This document shows positions 1 to 8,954 of a stretch of DNA of 64,000 nucleotides, piece by piece; the stretch's first letter is position 1; each line of letters starts with the position of its first letter. This DNA comes from Cognataquiflexum gelatinilyticum. GTDB taxonomy: Bacteria > Bacteroidota > Bacteroidia > Cytophagales > Cyclobacteriaceae. The notes below the pieces were generated by a model. That model saw only the letters and a list, made by a program, of their open reading frames with translations. It was not told where the DNA came from and made no database searches. Made by a program: the position numbers and the translations under genes. The stretch is from assembly GCF_024813435.1 (NCBI RefSeq), contig NZ_JANAEZ010000008.1, positions 62,001 to 126,000 on the forward strand. The letters are read 5' to 3'.

Positions 1-1
1 C

Positions 2-2389
2 GAACTTACAGCTTTAGGCGACTGTAACGACAATGTTGCCTCCTTAAATTCAGCAACTCAATGGGTTCTTGATGGAGATGGTGATGGGCATTATTCCGGG
101 GATAAGGTTGTTCAATGCTCATCGCCCGGACCTGGTTATTTGGTATTCAATACACAATTACCAGGAGATTGTGACGACAACAATGCGGACATCAATCCGA
201 AGACATTATGGTTTCTCGACGCCGATGGTGATGGATATTCATCTTCTATATCCATACCATCACCTGAAGGTTCTTGCTTGCCTCCACAAGATGGTCGCAA
301 TTATATTTTCAATCCAAATGGCACAGATTGTGATGACAATAATGCTACAAAATGGCGTACCGGAATTTTCTTAATTGATACAGATAATGATGATTATGTT
401 ACCGGTCAGGCAGTAATATGTTATGGTGAAGAAATTCCTGACGGGTATAAAACTACCACAATTGGTTTCGATTGTGATGATACCGATCCTGCGATAACTA
501 TGCCACGGGTCTGGTATCAGGATCTGGATGATGACAGCTATAGCGATGGGAACTTTTTGATGCAATGCGAACGCCCGACCGGGTACAAACTTGAAGGGGA
601 GTTGACTGCTACAAGTGGAGATTGCGATGAAAGTGATGCTACTGTCAACATCGTTACTTTTTGGCTATTAGATGCAGATAAGGATGGCTATCATGAAAAA
701 TTATTTATCGCTGAGTTTCCTTCCTGCTTACCTCCTCAAGATGGAAGAAATTATATCAACAATTCAAAAGGGCAGGATTGTAACGACAACGATCCAACCT
801 ACACTCCAGAAACTGTTTGGGTAAAAGATGCCGATGGTGATGGATATTTTATAGGCGAACCTTTAATAGGATGTCTCCCTATTTTTACAACGGGGTATAT
901 TCGAAAAACAAATCAGCAGCCCGGAGATTGCAACGATACCGATGCGGCTATCAACCCCGGAGCAACCGAAGCATGCGATGGCATCGATAACAATTGCAAC
1001 TTGCAGACAGACGAAGGCTTCCCTGATGCCAATAATAATGGTGTTGCGGATTGTGTGGATCCCGATAATGACATGATCAGTTTCACTTTGATCAATGCAG
1101 GAACGGATATGGATATCTTCACGCTGACAGACGGTCTTCAAATCAGTCAGAACCAGGTTCAGGGTCTGAGTCTGAATATCAGGGCAAACACTAATCCATC
1201 AGTAGTGGGAAGTGTTTTCATCACCATCTCCGGTCCTGTAAGCCGTACCATAACTGAAAACGTGGCTCCATATGCACTGTTTGGAGATAGAAATGGAGAT
1301 TATAACGGAAGGAATCTCCCAAGTGGTAACTATACCCTGACCGCAACTCCCTATTCTCAAACCAACAGAGGAGGAACTGCGGGTGCGACTACTACTATTC
1401 AGTTCTCCATAGTGCCTGAAACTGTCTCAGTGACCGGAATAACAACCACACCTTCTACTGCATCGATTGCTGTTGGAAGTACCCTTCAAGTGACTGCAAC
1501 AGTATTGCCTTCCAATGCAACCAACAAGACGGTTGTATGGTCCACTTCCGACCAAGAAGTGGCAACCGTAAGTGCATCCGGGCTTGTAAGTGCAATAAGC
1601 CCAGGAGTGGCAATAATTACTGCAACGACACAGGATGGCAATTTCTTTGACATTACGGAGGTGACAGTCACCAATGCTTCTCCTCTAAGTATTGGAAGCT
1701 TTACCCTGATCAATGCAGGCACGGATACAGATATTTTAACCTTGACAGACGGTCTTCAGATCAGCCAAAGCCAGATTCAGGGACTGAGTCTGAACATCAG
1801 AGCGAACACCAATCCTTTAGTAGTAGGAAGTGTTTTCCTCAGGATCTCCGGCCCAATAAACCGTACAATAACTGAAAATGTGGCACCATATGCGCTCTTT
1901 GGAGATAAAAACGGTAATTATAATGGAAGGAATCTGCCTGTTGGTAACTATACGCTAGAAGCTACACCTTATTCCCAATCCAATAGAAGAGGGACTATGG
2001 GCTCAACCAGGACAATTAAATTCTCCATTACTTCGGATGCATTCAGAATGGATGGAACACAGACCGAGTCAGACGAATCTGAGAATCCTCAAGAGAATGC
2101 TGATGTGATGGAGAAAGAAGTTCAGGCAAGAGATATCCCAAAGATTACCAGAATGTATCCAAATCCTGTTGCGGAGATTATCAATCTTGAGCTTTCGGGA
2201 CAAGTAGAAGAGCATCTAGAAGTCAGTATTTACGATCTGAAAGGAGTCCGCTTATTTAATCAGGAGCTTAAATCAGAAGATGGTACACTGATGCTTGATA
2301 TTTCAGATTTAAGGTTGAAACCGGGAATGTTTGTCCTAATGGTAAATACCAACGGGTACCTCCAGACATTCAAGTTCCTCAAAAAGTAA
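2..2389 (+). CDS. Large secreted protein with MopE-type repeats, Ig-like (Big2) domain and T9SS sorting domain (5' truncated by window)
   Basis: The frame is open from base 2, so the gene begins outside the window; about 795 residues are visible. The first ~330 carry at least six repeats with Asp-rich calcium-loop cores (DxDGDGY type) and a Cys-Asp-Asp-Asn/Asp step (GDCND, DCDDN), as in the MopE metal-binding repeat family. Then come two near-identical ~115-residue modules starting FTLINAGTD (about 1078-1415 and 1689-2030) that flank a bacterial Ig-like group 2 domain (about 1425-1665). The last ~75 residues (YPNPV..., ending TFKFLKK) are a type A T9SS sorting domain, so the protein should be exported by Sec, cross the outer membrane by T9SS and be anchored or released. 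Adhesion or a structural surface role is an inference; no catalytic domain is visible in this part. Confidence 0.9.
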   Translation, partial: ELTALGDCNDNVASLNSATQWVLDGDGDGHYSGDKVVQCSSPGPGYLVFNTQLPGDCDDNNADINPKTLWFLDADGDGYSSSISIPSPEGSCLPPQDGRNYIFNPNGTDCDDNNATKWRTGIFLIDTDNDDYVTGQAVICYGEEIPDGYKTTTIGFDCDDTDPAITMPRVWYQDLDDDSYSDGNFLMQCERPTGYKLEGELTATSGDCDESDATVNIVTFWLLDADKDGYHEKLFIAEFPSCLPPQDGRNYINNSKGQDCNDNDPTYTPETVWVKDADGDGYFIGEPLIGCLPIFTTGYIRKTNQQPGDCNDTDAAINPGATEACDGIDNNCNLQTDEGFPDANNNGVADCVDPDNDMISFTLINAGTDMDIFTLTDGLQISQNQVQGLSLNIRANTNPSVVGSVFITISGPVSRTITENVAPYALFGDRNGDYNGRNLPSGNYTLTATPYSQTNRGGTAGATTTIQFSIVPETVSVTGITTTPSTASIAVGSTLQVTATVLPSNATNKTVVWSTSDQEVATVSASGLVSAISPGVAIITATTQDGNFFDITEVTVTNASPLSIGSFTLINAGTDTDILTLTDGLQISQSQIQGLSLNIRANTNPLVVGSVFLRISGPINRTITENVAPYALFGDKNGNYNGRNLPVGNYTLEATPYSQSNRRGTMGSTRTIKFSITSDAFRMDGTQTESDESENPQENADVMEKEVQARDIPKITRMYPNPVAEIINLELSGQVEEHLEVSIYDLKGVRLFNQELKSEDGTLMLDISDLRLKPGMFVLMVNTNGYLQTFKFLKK

Positions 2390-2415
2390 GCTGAAAAGCT
2401 GCAATCTTAAATACC

Positions 2416-2452
2416 AGCCTCCAAAGTCAAGTTTTGATTTTGGAGGCTTTTT
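2416..2452 (+). terminator. Rho-independent terminator of the T9SS cargo gene
   Basis: An AGCCTCCAAA arm pairs with its complement TTTGGAGGCT across a short loop, and the 3' arm runs into a T tract. It lies 27 bases after the stop codon. Confidence 0.85.
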
Positions 2453-2668
2453 ATTATTAATCTGACTCAAAAAAAATGAATTGGTATTGTTTGGAGTTAA
2501 AAACTGAGTTTGATAAGTTGGTTTCAAAAGGCATTATTAAAAATGATATTGGTAATTGAGGTAGAAACTTTTCAACCTTGTTACCTTAATAACTTTGAAA
2601 CCCCATCCCCAATTTCAAAATTTTCTAATCTTCCAATCTGGTACGGCGGACAAGTTCTTTCGATTCCT

Positions 2669-2676
2669 TACCTTTG
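2669..2676 (+). promoter_or_regulatory. Bacteroidota -7 element (TACCTTTG) ahead of the ABC-F gene
   Basis: TACCTTTG matches the TAnnTTTG -7 consensus and sits 20 bases before the ATG at 2697. I see no good TTG -33 element at the usual distance. Its position argues against upstream in-frame start codons, which would lie before the transcription start. Confidence 0.5.
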
Positions 2677-2696
2677 CGGCTTCAATTTCGAATTCC

Positions 2697-4331
2697 ATGA
2701 TTTCAGTAGACAATATCTCCGTCATCCACGGCGGCAAAGCCCTCTTCAGTGATGTGTCATTTTCCATCAACGAAAACGATAAAATAGCCCTTATGGGCAA
2801 AAACGGCGCCGGCAAATCCACCATGCTCAAAATCATCGCCGGCGGGACCAAACCATCCTCAGGGGGCGTTTCGGCTCCAAAAGGAGCGGTGATCGCATAT
2901 TTGCCACAGCATCTTTTGACAGCGGATGACTGTACTGTTTTTGAGGAAACATCCAAGGCATTTGCTTCCTACCTCGATATGAAAACCGAGATCGAAAGGC
3001 TCAATGAAGAACTTACCGTTCGTACTGACTATGACTCCGAAGATTATTATAAAATCATCGAGCAGGTTTCCGAACTCAGTGAAAAGTTCTACGCCATCGA
3101 AGAAGTCAATTACGAAGCAGAAGTGGAGAAAGTGCTTTTGGGATTGGGATTTGAAAGGAAAGATTTCAAACGATCGACGTCTGAGTTCTCCGGTGGATGG
3201 AGGATGAGGATCGAACTTGCCAAGATTCTTTTGCAAAAACCTGATTTGATTTTGTTGGATGAACCGACCAACCACCTTGACATAGAATCCATCCAATGGT
3301 TGGAGGATTTTTTGACCCAAAAAGCTAAAGCCGTGGTGGTCATCTCCCACGATCGGGCATTTGTGGACAACATCACTACCCGGACTATTGAAGTAACGAT
3401 GGGCCGGATCTATGACTACAAAGCCAAATACAGCCATTACCTTGAATTGAGAAAAGAGCGCCGAGAGCAGCAGCAGAAGCATTTCGAAGAGCAGCAGCGG
3501 ACCATTGCTGATATTCAGGAATTCATCGACCGATTCAAAGGAACTTATTCCAAAACCCTTCAGGTGCAGTCAAGGGTGAAAATGCTGGAGAAAATGGAAA
3601 TTATTGAGGTGGACGAAGTAGATACCTCAGCCTTGAAGTTGCGCTTCCCGCCTTCTCCCAGATCAGGAAAATATCCTGTAATCGTTGAAGAACTTACCAA
3701 ATCCTATGGTGACCATGTTGTGTTCAAGGATGCGAGCATGATCATCGAACAAGGTCAGAAAGTCTCTTTTGTAGGTAAAAACGGTGAAGGAAAATCCACC
3801 ATGATCAAGGCCATCATGGGAGAAATTGATTTTCAGGGCAAATGTGAATTGGGCCACAATGCCATGATCGGCTACTTTGCTCAGAATCAGGCTTCTTTGT
3901 TGGATGAAAGCCTCACCATATTCGAAACCATAGATAACATCGCTGTCGGAGAAATCCGAGGCAAAATCAAGGATTTGTTGGGCGCTTTTATGTTCAAGGG
4001 AGATGACATCAACAAAAAAGTGAAGGTGCTTTCCGGTGGAGAAAAGACGAGGTTGGCGATGATCAAACTGCTTCTTGAACCCGTCAACTTGCTCATACTC
4101 GATGAACCGACCAATCACCTGGATATGAAAACCAAAGACATCATCAAAGATGCATTGAAGGCTTTTGACGGCACTTTGATCATCGTTTCCCACGACAGGG
4201 ATTTCTTGGATGGCTTGGTGACCAAGGTTTTTGAATTTGGAAACAAACGGGTGAAGGAGCACTTCGAAGACATCAATGGATTTTTGAGGAATAAGAAATT
4301 GGAGAATCTGAGAGAGGTTGAAAGGAAATAA
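2697..4331 (+). CDS. ABC-F family ATPase (translation factor type, not a transporter)
   Basis: This 544-residue protein has two ABC cassettes in one chain and no membrane segment, the hallmark of ABC-F proteins, which act on the ribosome. Cassette 1 has Walker A GKNGAGKST (34-42), signature SGGWRMR (~165) and LLDEPTNHLD (~186-195). Cassette 2 has GKNGEGKST, LSGGEKTR (~445) and LILDEPTNHLD (~468). The linker between them (~230-320) is charged and rich in E, Q and K, as in the tRNA-interaction arm. The frame is open further upstream, but ATG 2697 gives the usual family N terminus (MISVDNIS) and follows a -7 element closely. Similar Bacteroidota proteins are annotated YdiF/Uup-like; antibiotic-resistance subfamily membership cannot be told by eye. 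A paralogue, EttA, lies at 17661-19340. Confidence 0.92.
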   Translation: MISVDNISVIHGGKALFSDVSFSINENDKIALMGKNGAGKSTMLKIIAGGTKPSSGGVSAPKGAVIAYLPQHLLTADDCTVFEETSKAFASYLDMKTEIERLNEELTVRTDYDSEDYYKIIEQVSELSEKFYAIEEVNYEAEVEKVLLGLGFERKDFKRSTSEFSGGWRMRIELAKILLQKPDLILLDEPTNHLDIESIQWLEDFLTQKAKAVVVISHDRAFVDNITTRTIEVTMGRIYDYKAKYSHYLELRKERREQQQKHFEEQQRTIADIQEFIDRFKGTYSKTLQVQSRVKMLEKMEIIEVDEVDTSALKLRFPPSPRSGKYPVIVEELTKSYGDHVVFKDASMIIEQGQKVSFVGKNGEGKSTMIKAIMGEIDFQGKCELGHNAMIGYFAQNQASLLDESLTIFETIDNIAVGEIRGKIKDLLGAFMFKGDDINKKVKVLSGGEKTRLAMIKLLLEPVNLLILDEPTNHLDMKTKDIIKDALKAFDGTLIIVSHDRDFLDGLVTKVFEFGNKRVKEHFEDINGFLRNKKLENLREVERK

Positions 4332-4334
4332 AAG

Positions 4335-4408
4335 GATATATACTTCGTGGTATAAAAATGATATATACTTCGTGATATAAATTGATATATGCCTTGGGCG
4401 ATATAATT
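4335..4408. repeat. Three tandem degenerate 24-25 bp hairpin units
   Basis: Three units start at 4335, 4360 and 4384, each beginning GATATAT and ending GATATAA or GGTATAA around a CTTCGTG or CTTGGGC core. Each can fold (for example TATAC pairing with GTATA). Related sequence lies at 32149-32171. They fill the space between converging genes, so they may add to termination. Confidence 0.6.
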
Positions 4409-4510
4409 CTTAGTTCTTAACCATGATAGCTATCGAATCAATATCAATAAATATCCCAATATCCATAAATATCAGACTAGAGAATCCCTGTTAAAAATAA
4501 AAAAGTTTAT

Positions 4511-5797
4511 TTATTTCCATCCTCCCTGCATCAGCACAAGCAACAAAGCCTGCTGAATAGCCAAGTGGCCATCTTTGTTGATGAAATATTCTCCTAAGCT
4601 GTGTGCACCATATCCGATGCCTCCACGGCCAATGGTCACTGCCGGAATTCCTTTGGAAAATGCCACATTGCTGTTGGTAGAGCTTGAGCTTAGCTCTGGT
4701 TTTTTCCCACCTGTCAGGTAATCAGCTATGGCCATGGTCTGCTGGATCAAAGTCGATTCAGGTGATGCGATTCCACTTGGACGGTCTCCTACTTTTTCGA
4801 TGTCGACAGTCAGTGCTTCGCCTCTGCGGATGATTTTGTTTTCTTTTGCCAAACCTTCCTGCATGGATTCGAGAAATATTTGGTTGATTCCTTTCAGCTT
4901 TTCCTGGCTTTCGGAGCGCATGTCCACGAGCATCCATGATTCAAAGGGAATGGAATTGACCGAAGTTCCTCCACCCAAAACGGAAATGCTGTATGTTGTT
5001 TTCAAACCCTCTTTGGTAAATTCATCGGCTTTTGGAACAAATGAAGCAACTGCCTGTGCGAGTGCATTATGTGGATTTCCAATCCCAAAAGCCCCATAGG
5101 AATGTCCTCCCGGTCCTTTGAAAGTTACTCTGTATCGGAGCGAGCCAATTCCACCATTGACAATATCTTCCAGTCCTCCACCGTCAATGGCAATAAAAGA
5201 GGCGATAGGTTGCCCACCTTCGCGGAAAAGATGTTTCATGCCTTTCAGGTCACCAAGTCCTTCTTCCCCGACCGAACCTGTAAACCAGATATCGCTTTCG
5301 GTCCTGATGTTTTGACTACTCATCGTTTTGACCAAAGCCACTACTACTGCCAATGCCCTGTTGGCATCCGTGATTCCCGGAGCAAATAAGGTATCTCCTC
5401 TTTGTTTGACTTTCACATCAGTGCCAAAGGGAAAAACCGTATCCAAATGCGCGTCAACCATGATAGTCTTGTCCGATTTGGTTCCTTTTCGCAGCGCAAT
5501 GACATTACCTACCTCATCTGTCCAAACAGAGTCGGCCCCGGCTTTGCGCAGCATATCTGCATAGACAATACCTTTCTCCTTTTCATGGAAAGTCGGCGTC
5601 GGAATTTCTGTGAGGGTAATCATATCCTGAATAGTAACCGGATCGATCTCGATGATGTACTCGAATGCCTTTTTTATGGCAGGTTTCCTGGCCAGTTCCT
5701 GTACTTCTTTTTGGTATTTGGGTTGGATAGTCTGTGCTAAGATGTGGTTACCAATTATCAGGGAAAATACAAGAAAGAAGGTCAGATTCAGTTTCAT
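4511..5797 (-). CDS. Secreted M20-family metallopeptidase (peptidase T / carboxypeptidase-like)
   Basis: The 428-residue product has a signal peptide (residues 1-21, cleavage after ILAQ) and a full M20 zinc peptidase domain. The expected metal and catalytic residues are visible: H117 and D119 in VDAHLDT, D144 in GITDANRA, the Glu pair at ~178-179 in GSVGEEGLGD, D205 in AIDGGG, and a late His in GAHSLGEY. A dimerisation lid sits between ~215 and 325. M20 enzymes use two zinc ions to remove amino acids from peptides or N-acyl groups; the substrate cannot be read here. The signal peptide suggests a periplasmic role in peptide scavenging. It is transcribed alone and converges on the ABC-F gene. 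Confidence 0.9.
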   Translation of the reverse strand: MKLNLTFFLVFSLIIGNHILAQTIQPKYQKEVQELARKPAIKKAFEYIIEIDPVTIQDMITLTEIPTPTFHEKEKGIVYADMLRKAGADSVWTDEVGNVIALRKGTKSDKTIMVDAHLDTVFPFGTDVKVKQRGDTLFAPGITDANRALAVVVALVKTMSSQNIRTESDIWFTGSVGEEGLGDLKGMKHLFREGGQPIASFIAIDGGGLEDIVNGGIGSLRYRVTFKGPGGHSYGAFGIGNPHNALAQAVASFVPKADEFTKEGLKTTYSISVLGGGTSVNSIPFESWMLVDMRSESQEKLKGINQIFLESMQEGLAKENKIIRRGEALTVDIEKVGDRPSGIASPESTLIQQTMAIADYLTGGKKPELSSSSTNSNVAFSKGIPAVTIGRGGIGYGAHSLGEYFINKDGHLAIQQALLLVLMQGGWK

Positions 5798-5885
5798 TTT
5801 TGATGGGATTTGATCAAGCGAATTAGAATAAATTCAGGAAAAGGGGCAATACCGTTTGTAAATATCTAAAGTTCTTTTCATCGAA

Positions 5886-6638
5886 TCACGATCTTCCATT
5901 ACTCAAAACGATCGGATCTTGCTTCAATAAAAAGACCAAAGATTGGTACAAGCCGTTGTCATAATCCTTTAGCCTTTGGGGATTTTCAAAAAACGATTCC
6001 AAAGCCACTGCAAAAAACTCATGGGGATTGTTGGCCGCCGAATTCCTAAATATCGAGTCCTCCCCGTCCATAATTCGCTGGATTTCATTTTTGGCCAAAA
6101 CCGAAAAATCCATCCATCTCTTCGGGTTAAAAAAATTACTTTGCCCGTTGTAATGGATTTGATTTTCTAGCTTCAGGGCATGTGCCATTTCATGTATCCC
6201 AAGGTTGACACCGTCTGCATCATCTGCCATTCCTTTGACAAAATTTTTCCAAGAAATCACAATGATTCCAAGCCTCGGATTGACTTCTCCCTGATGATAT
6301 TGCTTGTTGATGGTGGAATAATAATTGTCATTATAGACCAGTATCTTTTTGAAATGCTTCAAAGTGACATCCTGAAAACCAAAAGAAATCATCACAGCCG
6401 TGGCACTGATCAACAGCTCCATTTCTCGGGTCACTGTTTCCATTCCCCTTGGGATGAATTGCTTGATGGTTAGAAAATAAACAAGCCGCTTCTCAAAGTC
6501 TATTTTATGTTTTGTGTTAAGTTGGCGGTAATAGGAAAAATGCTTTATCAAAACTTCTATATCATCATAACTCAATTTGAGTATTCCAAGACGGATTTTG
6601 GCTTTTTGGAAAAGGTAAAAAAAGAGACTGTATCGCAT
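5886..6638 (-). CDS. M90 (MtfA/DUF980) zinc peptidase
   Basis: The 250-residue product contains HEMAH (149-153) within a GIHEMAHAL stretch, plus the downstream NNPHEFFAVALESFFENP segment typical of M90 peptidases, in which a later Glu is expected to be the third zinc ligand. MtfA of Escherichia coli is an aminopeptidase that also titrates the Mlc repressor; whether this homologue regulates anything is unknown. The N terminus is hydrophobic (RYSLFFYLF) but short of a clear signal peptide, so a cytosolic or weakly membrane-associated location is likely. It stands alone between the M20 gene and the rny terminator. Confidence 0.87.
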   Translation of the reverse strand: MRYSLFFYLFQKAKIRLGILKLSYDDIEVLIKHFSYYRQLNTKHKIDFEKRLVYFLTIKQFIPRGMETVTREMELLISATAVMISFGFQDVTLKHFKKILVYNDNYYSTINKQYHQGEVNPRLGIIVISWKNFVKGMADDADGVNLGIHEMAHALKLENQIHYNGQSNFFNPKRWMDFSVLAKNEIQRIMDGEDSIFRNSAANNPHEFFAVALESFFENPQRLKDYDNGLYQSLVFLLKQDPIVLSNGRS

Positions 6639-6686
6639 GTGGGTGGGTGAAATTGAACTTACGCTTCTCTATAAAAATATAAAAAG

Positions 6687-6720
6687 AAAACCGAAGTTCA
6701 ACTCAATGAACTTCGGTTTT
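6687..6720. terminator. Perfect bidirectional hairpin terminator downstream of rny
   Basis: AAAACCGAAGTTCA pairs perfectly with TGAACTTCGGTTTT across a 5-6 base loop, with A and T tracts on either side. It terminates rny on the minus strand and lies just upstream of the M90 gene. Confidence 0.85.
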
Positions 6721-6743
6721 CTTACTCCACTCTAATTATGCAT

Positions 6744-8309
6744 TTATTTTGCGTAGTTCACAGCCCTCATTTCACGGATAACCGTGATTTTGATTTGACC
6801 AGGATATTGCATTTCTTTTTCGATTTTTTGGGAAATGTCAAAGGAAAGCTTGCTTGCAGTCTGATCGTCCACATTGTCTGCATCTACCAAGACCCGGAGT
6901 TCGCGTCCTGCTTGCATCGCAAAGCATTTGTTAACCCCATCAAAAGCCAGCGCAAGCTCTTCCAGTTCTTTCAGACGCTTGATGTAGCTGTCCATAATTT
7001 CCCTTCTTGCTCCAGGTCTTGAACCGGAGATCGCATCAGAAGCTTGCACAATTGGAGAGATCATCGAGGTCATCTCAATCTCGTCATGGTGGGCACCGAT
7101 TGCATTGATGACTTCAGGATGCTCCTTGTATTTTTTAGCAAGCTCCATACCTAGGATGGCATGAGGAAGTTCTGCTTCTTCAGGATATACTTTTCCGATA
7201 TCATGAAGCAGACCTGCTCTTTTTGCAAGCTTGGCATTCAATCCCATTTCGGCAGCCATGGTTGCACACAGCTTGGCCACTTCTCTTGAGTGCTGCAATA
7301 AGTTCTGTCCATAGGAAGAACGGAATCTCATCCTTCCGACCATTCTGATCAGCTCGGGATGAAGGCCATGGATTCCAAGATCGATACAGGTTCTTTCGCC
7401 TATCTCAACGATTTCTTCCTCGATGTTTTTCTCTGTCTTGGCGACAACTTCCTCAATCCTTGCAGGGTGGATCCTACCATCCTGTACCAGTCTGTGTAGA
7501 GAAAGTCTGGCCACTTCCCTTCTTACAGGATCAAAGCCAGAGATGATGATTGCCTCAGGCGTATCGTCTACAATGATTTCCACACCGGTTGCCGCTTCCA
7601 AAGCACGGATGTTTCTACCTTCCCTGCCAATGATTTTACCTTTGACGTCGTCAGATTCAATGTTGAATACAGAGACGCAATTTTCGATCGCATGCTCTGT
7701 GGCTGTTCTTTGGATGGTGTCTAGAACGATTTTTTTGGCTTGCTTGGTAGCTGTCAATTTGGCTTGGTCCAGGATGTCTTTGATATGAGAAGAAGCCTTT
7801 GTATTGGCCTCGTCCTTGAGCATTTCGACCAATTGGTCCTTGGCTTCATCTCGGGTAAGTCCAGCTACTTTCTCAAGGTCTGAAATTCGTTGGCTAGTGA
7901 CCCTGTCAAGCTCATCTTTTTTCACCTGAACAGAGTGGAGCTGCGCAGAAAGATTTTCTTTTTTGCTGTCGAGCTCCGCCTCTTTTCTTTTGATTTGTTC
8001 CAATTCTTTGGCTAAGACCTGCTCCCTTTGCTTGATCTTGTTTTCGTTTGTGATGATGATGGCTTTTTTCTTGTTGGCATCTTCCTCAAACTCCGATTTC
8101 AATTTCAGGTACTTTTCTTTCGCCTCTAGCATCCGCTCTTTTTTGATGGCTTCAGCATTGATTTCCGCCTCACGGATCAAACTTTTAGCCTTCTCTTTGG
8201 CTTGCTCTTCAAGTTTTTTACTGTTGTTTTTTACAAAAAGACCGGCAGCGACTGCGCCAAGACCCAGGCCCAATATGCCTGCAATAATGATGTATAGTGA
8301 TGATTCCAT
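6744..8309 (-). CDS. rny: Ribonuclease Y
   Basis: The 521 residues show the full RNase Y layout: an N-terminal membrane helix (about 3-26), a long charged coiled coil (about 30-190), a KH RNA-binding domain with GKIIGREGRNIRALE (about 215-275), and an HD domain with LLHDIGKV and the upstream LLQHSREVAKL helix. RNase Y is the membrane-anchored endonuclease that starts mRNA decay in bacteria lacking RNase E. Length matches the family (~520). The gene follows zapA by 71 bases and ends in a strong hairpin, so it may be last in a pheT-zapA-rny transcript. Confidence 0.97.
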   Translation of the reverse strand: MESSLYIIIAGILGLGLGAVAAGLFVKNNSKKLEEQAKEKAKSLIREAEINAEAIKKERMLEAKEKYLKLKSEFEEDANKKKAIIITNENKIKQREQVLAKELEQIKRKEAELDSKKENLSAQLHSVQVKKDELDRVTSQRISDLEKVAGLTRDEAKDQLVEMLKDEANTKASSHIKDILDQAKLTATKQAKKIVLDTIQRTATEHAIENCVSVFNIESDDVKGKIIGREGRNIRALEAATGVEIIVDDTPEAIIISGFDPVRREVARLSLHRLVQDGRIHPARIEEVVAKTEKNIEEEIVEIGERTCIDLGIHGLHPELIRMVGRMRFRSSYGQNLLQHSREVAKLCATMAAEMGLNAKLAKRAGLLHDIGKVYPEEAELPHAILGMELAKKYKEHPEVINAIGAHHDEIEMTSMISPIVQASDAISGSRPGARREIMDSYIKRLKELEELALAFDGVNKCFAMQAGRELRVLVDADNVDDQTASKLSFDISQKIEKEMQYPGQIKITVIREMRAVNYAK

Positions 8310-8380
8310 AGGTATTTTGGATAGATATATATTACCTACCGGAAAAAGAAAATTTCTTCAAAAATGAGAGTGAAATATAA

Positions 8381-8665
8381 TTACAAAAGGGAACTCAATT
8401 GCTCGTTGATCTTTTCTATACTGGACTTTATTATTTCAGTATCATCTGTATTGATCATGTTTTGTTCCAAGGATTCTACCATGGAATCAAAAGCTACCAT
8501 TGCTAACAAGTCTTGACGGTCATCCAACCCAAATTCTTCCCTGTATCTTTTGATCTTATCATTAATCAATCTGCCTGCATGTCTGATTTTGGCTTCATCT
8601 TCCGTCTTCACCTTCATGGGATATTCTCGATCCCCGATTTTCAACCTTATAGAAAGTGTCTCCAT
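8381..8665 (-). CDS. zapA: Cell division protein ZapA
   Basis: This 94-residue protein has the ZapA pattern: a beta-rich N-terminal half (SIRLKIGDREYPMKV) followed by helices with ETEDEAKIR-like and DRQDLLAMVAFDS segments that form the coiled-coil tetramer. ZapA bundles FtsZ at midcell. I start at METLSIRL: the ATG follows the TGA of the upstream gene with one base between, a coupling arrangement, and the seven upstream residues of the longer frame do not look like ZapA. It shares its transcript with a small coiled-coil gene and pheT, an order common in Bacteroidota. Confidence 0.9.
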   Translation of the reverse strand: METLSIRLKIGDREYPMKVKTEDEAKIRHAGRLINDKIKRYREEFGLDDRQDLLAMVAFDSMVESLEQNMINTDDTEIIKSSIEKINEQLSSLL

Positions 8666-8666
8666 A

Positions 8667-8951
8667 TCACTCAGACAAATAGGCAATTATTGTATCGATT
8701 TCCTTTATGTAACTATTGATTTTTTCTCTCAATTCAGCAGATTCCATTTCCTCTACCGGTATGCTGTTTACAAGTTTAGCTATTTTAATTTGATTTTTAA
8801 AATCCTCCAACACTTGCTCCTTTTCTTCCAGTTTTGTCCGAAGTGAAAAAAGCTCTTCCCTAAGGGATTGGTTATCCTGTTCGAGCTGCTGAAGCTTTCG
8901 GCTGACCTGTGAGGCCAGCTTTTCGGTGCGTTGAAGTTCTTCGTGAATCAT
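8667..8951 (-). CDS. Small coiled-coil protein between pheT and zapA (possible division partner)
   Basis: The 94 residues are almost wholly heptad-like (KLASQVSRKLQQLEQ, EELFSLRTKLEEKEQ) and end in a short conserved-looking tail (SAELREKINSYIKEIDTIIAYL). No membrane helix is present, so it is not FtsL or FtsB. It fits between pheT (3-base gap upstream) and zapA (1-base gap downstream). A ZapB-like partner of ZapA is a reasonable inference from position and fold, but sequence alone cannot prove it. Confidence 0.75.
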   Translation of the reverse strand: MIHEELQRTEKLASQVSRKLQQLEQDNQSLREELFSLRTKLEEKEQVLEDFKNQIKIAKLVNSIPVEEMESAELREKINSYIKEIDTIIAYLSE

Positions 8952-8954
8952 GTT

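Noticed and set aside
2..2389. Frameshift in the MopE-repeat gene, suggested by the start at 140
   Set aside because: The codon at 140 is TTG within a frame open to the window edge; no internal disruption is seen.
2859..3482. 207-residue minus-strand reading frame opposite the ABC-F gene
   Set aside because: Low-complexity composition and full overlap with a gene of unmistakable motifs; a shadow of its codon pattern.
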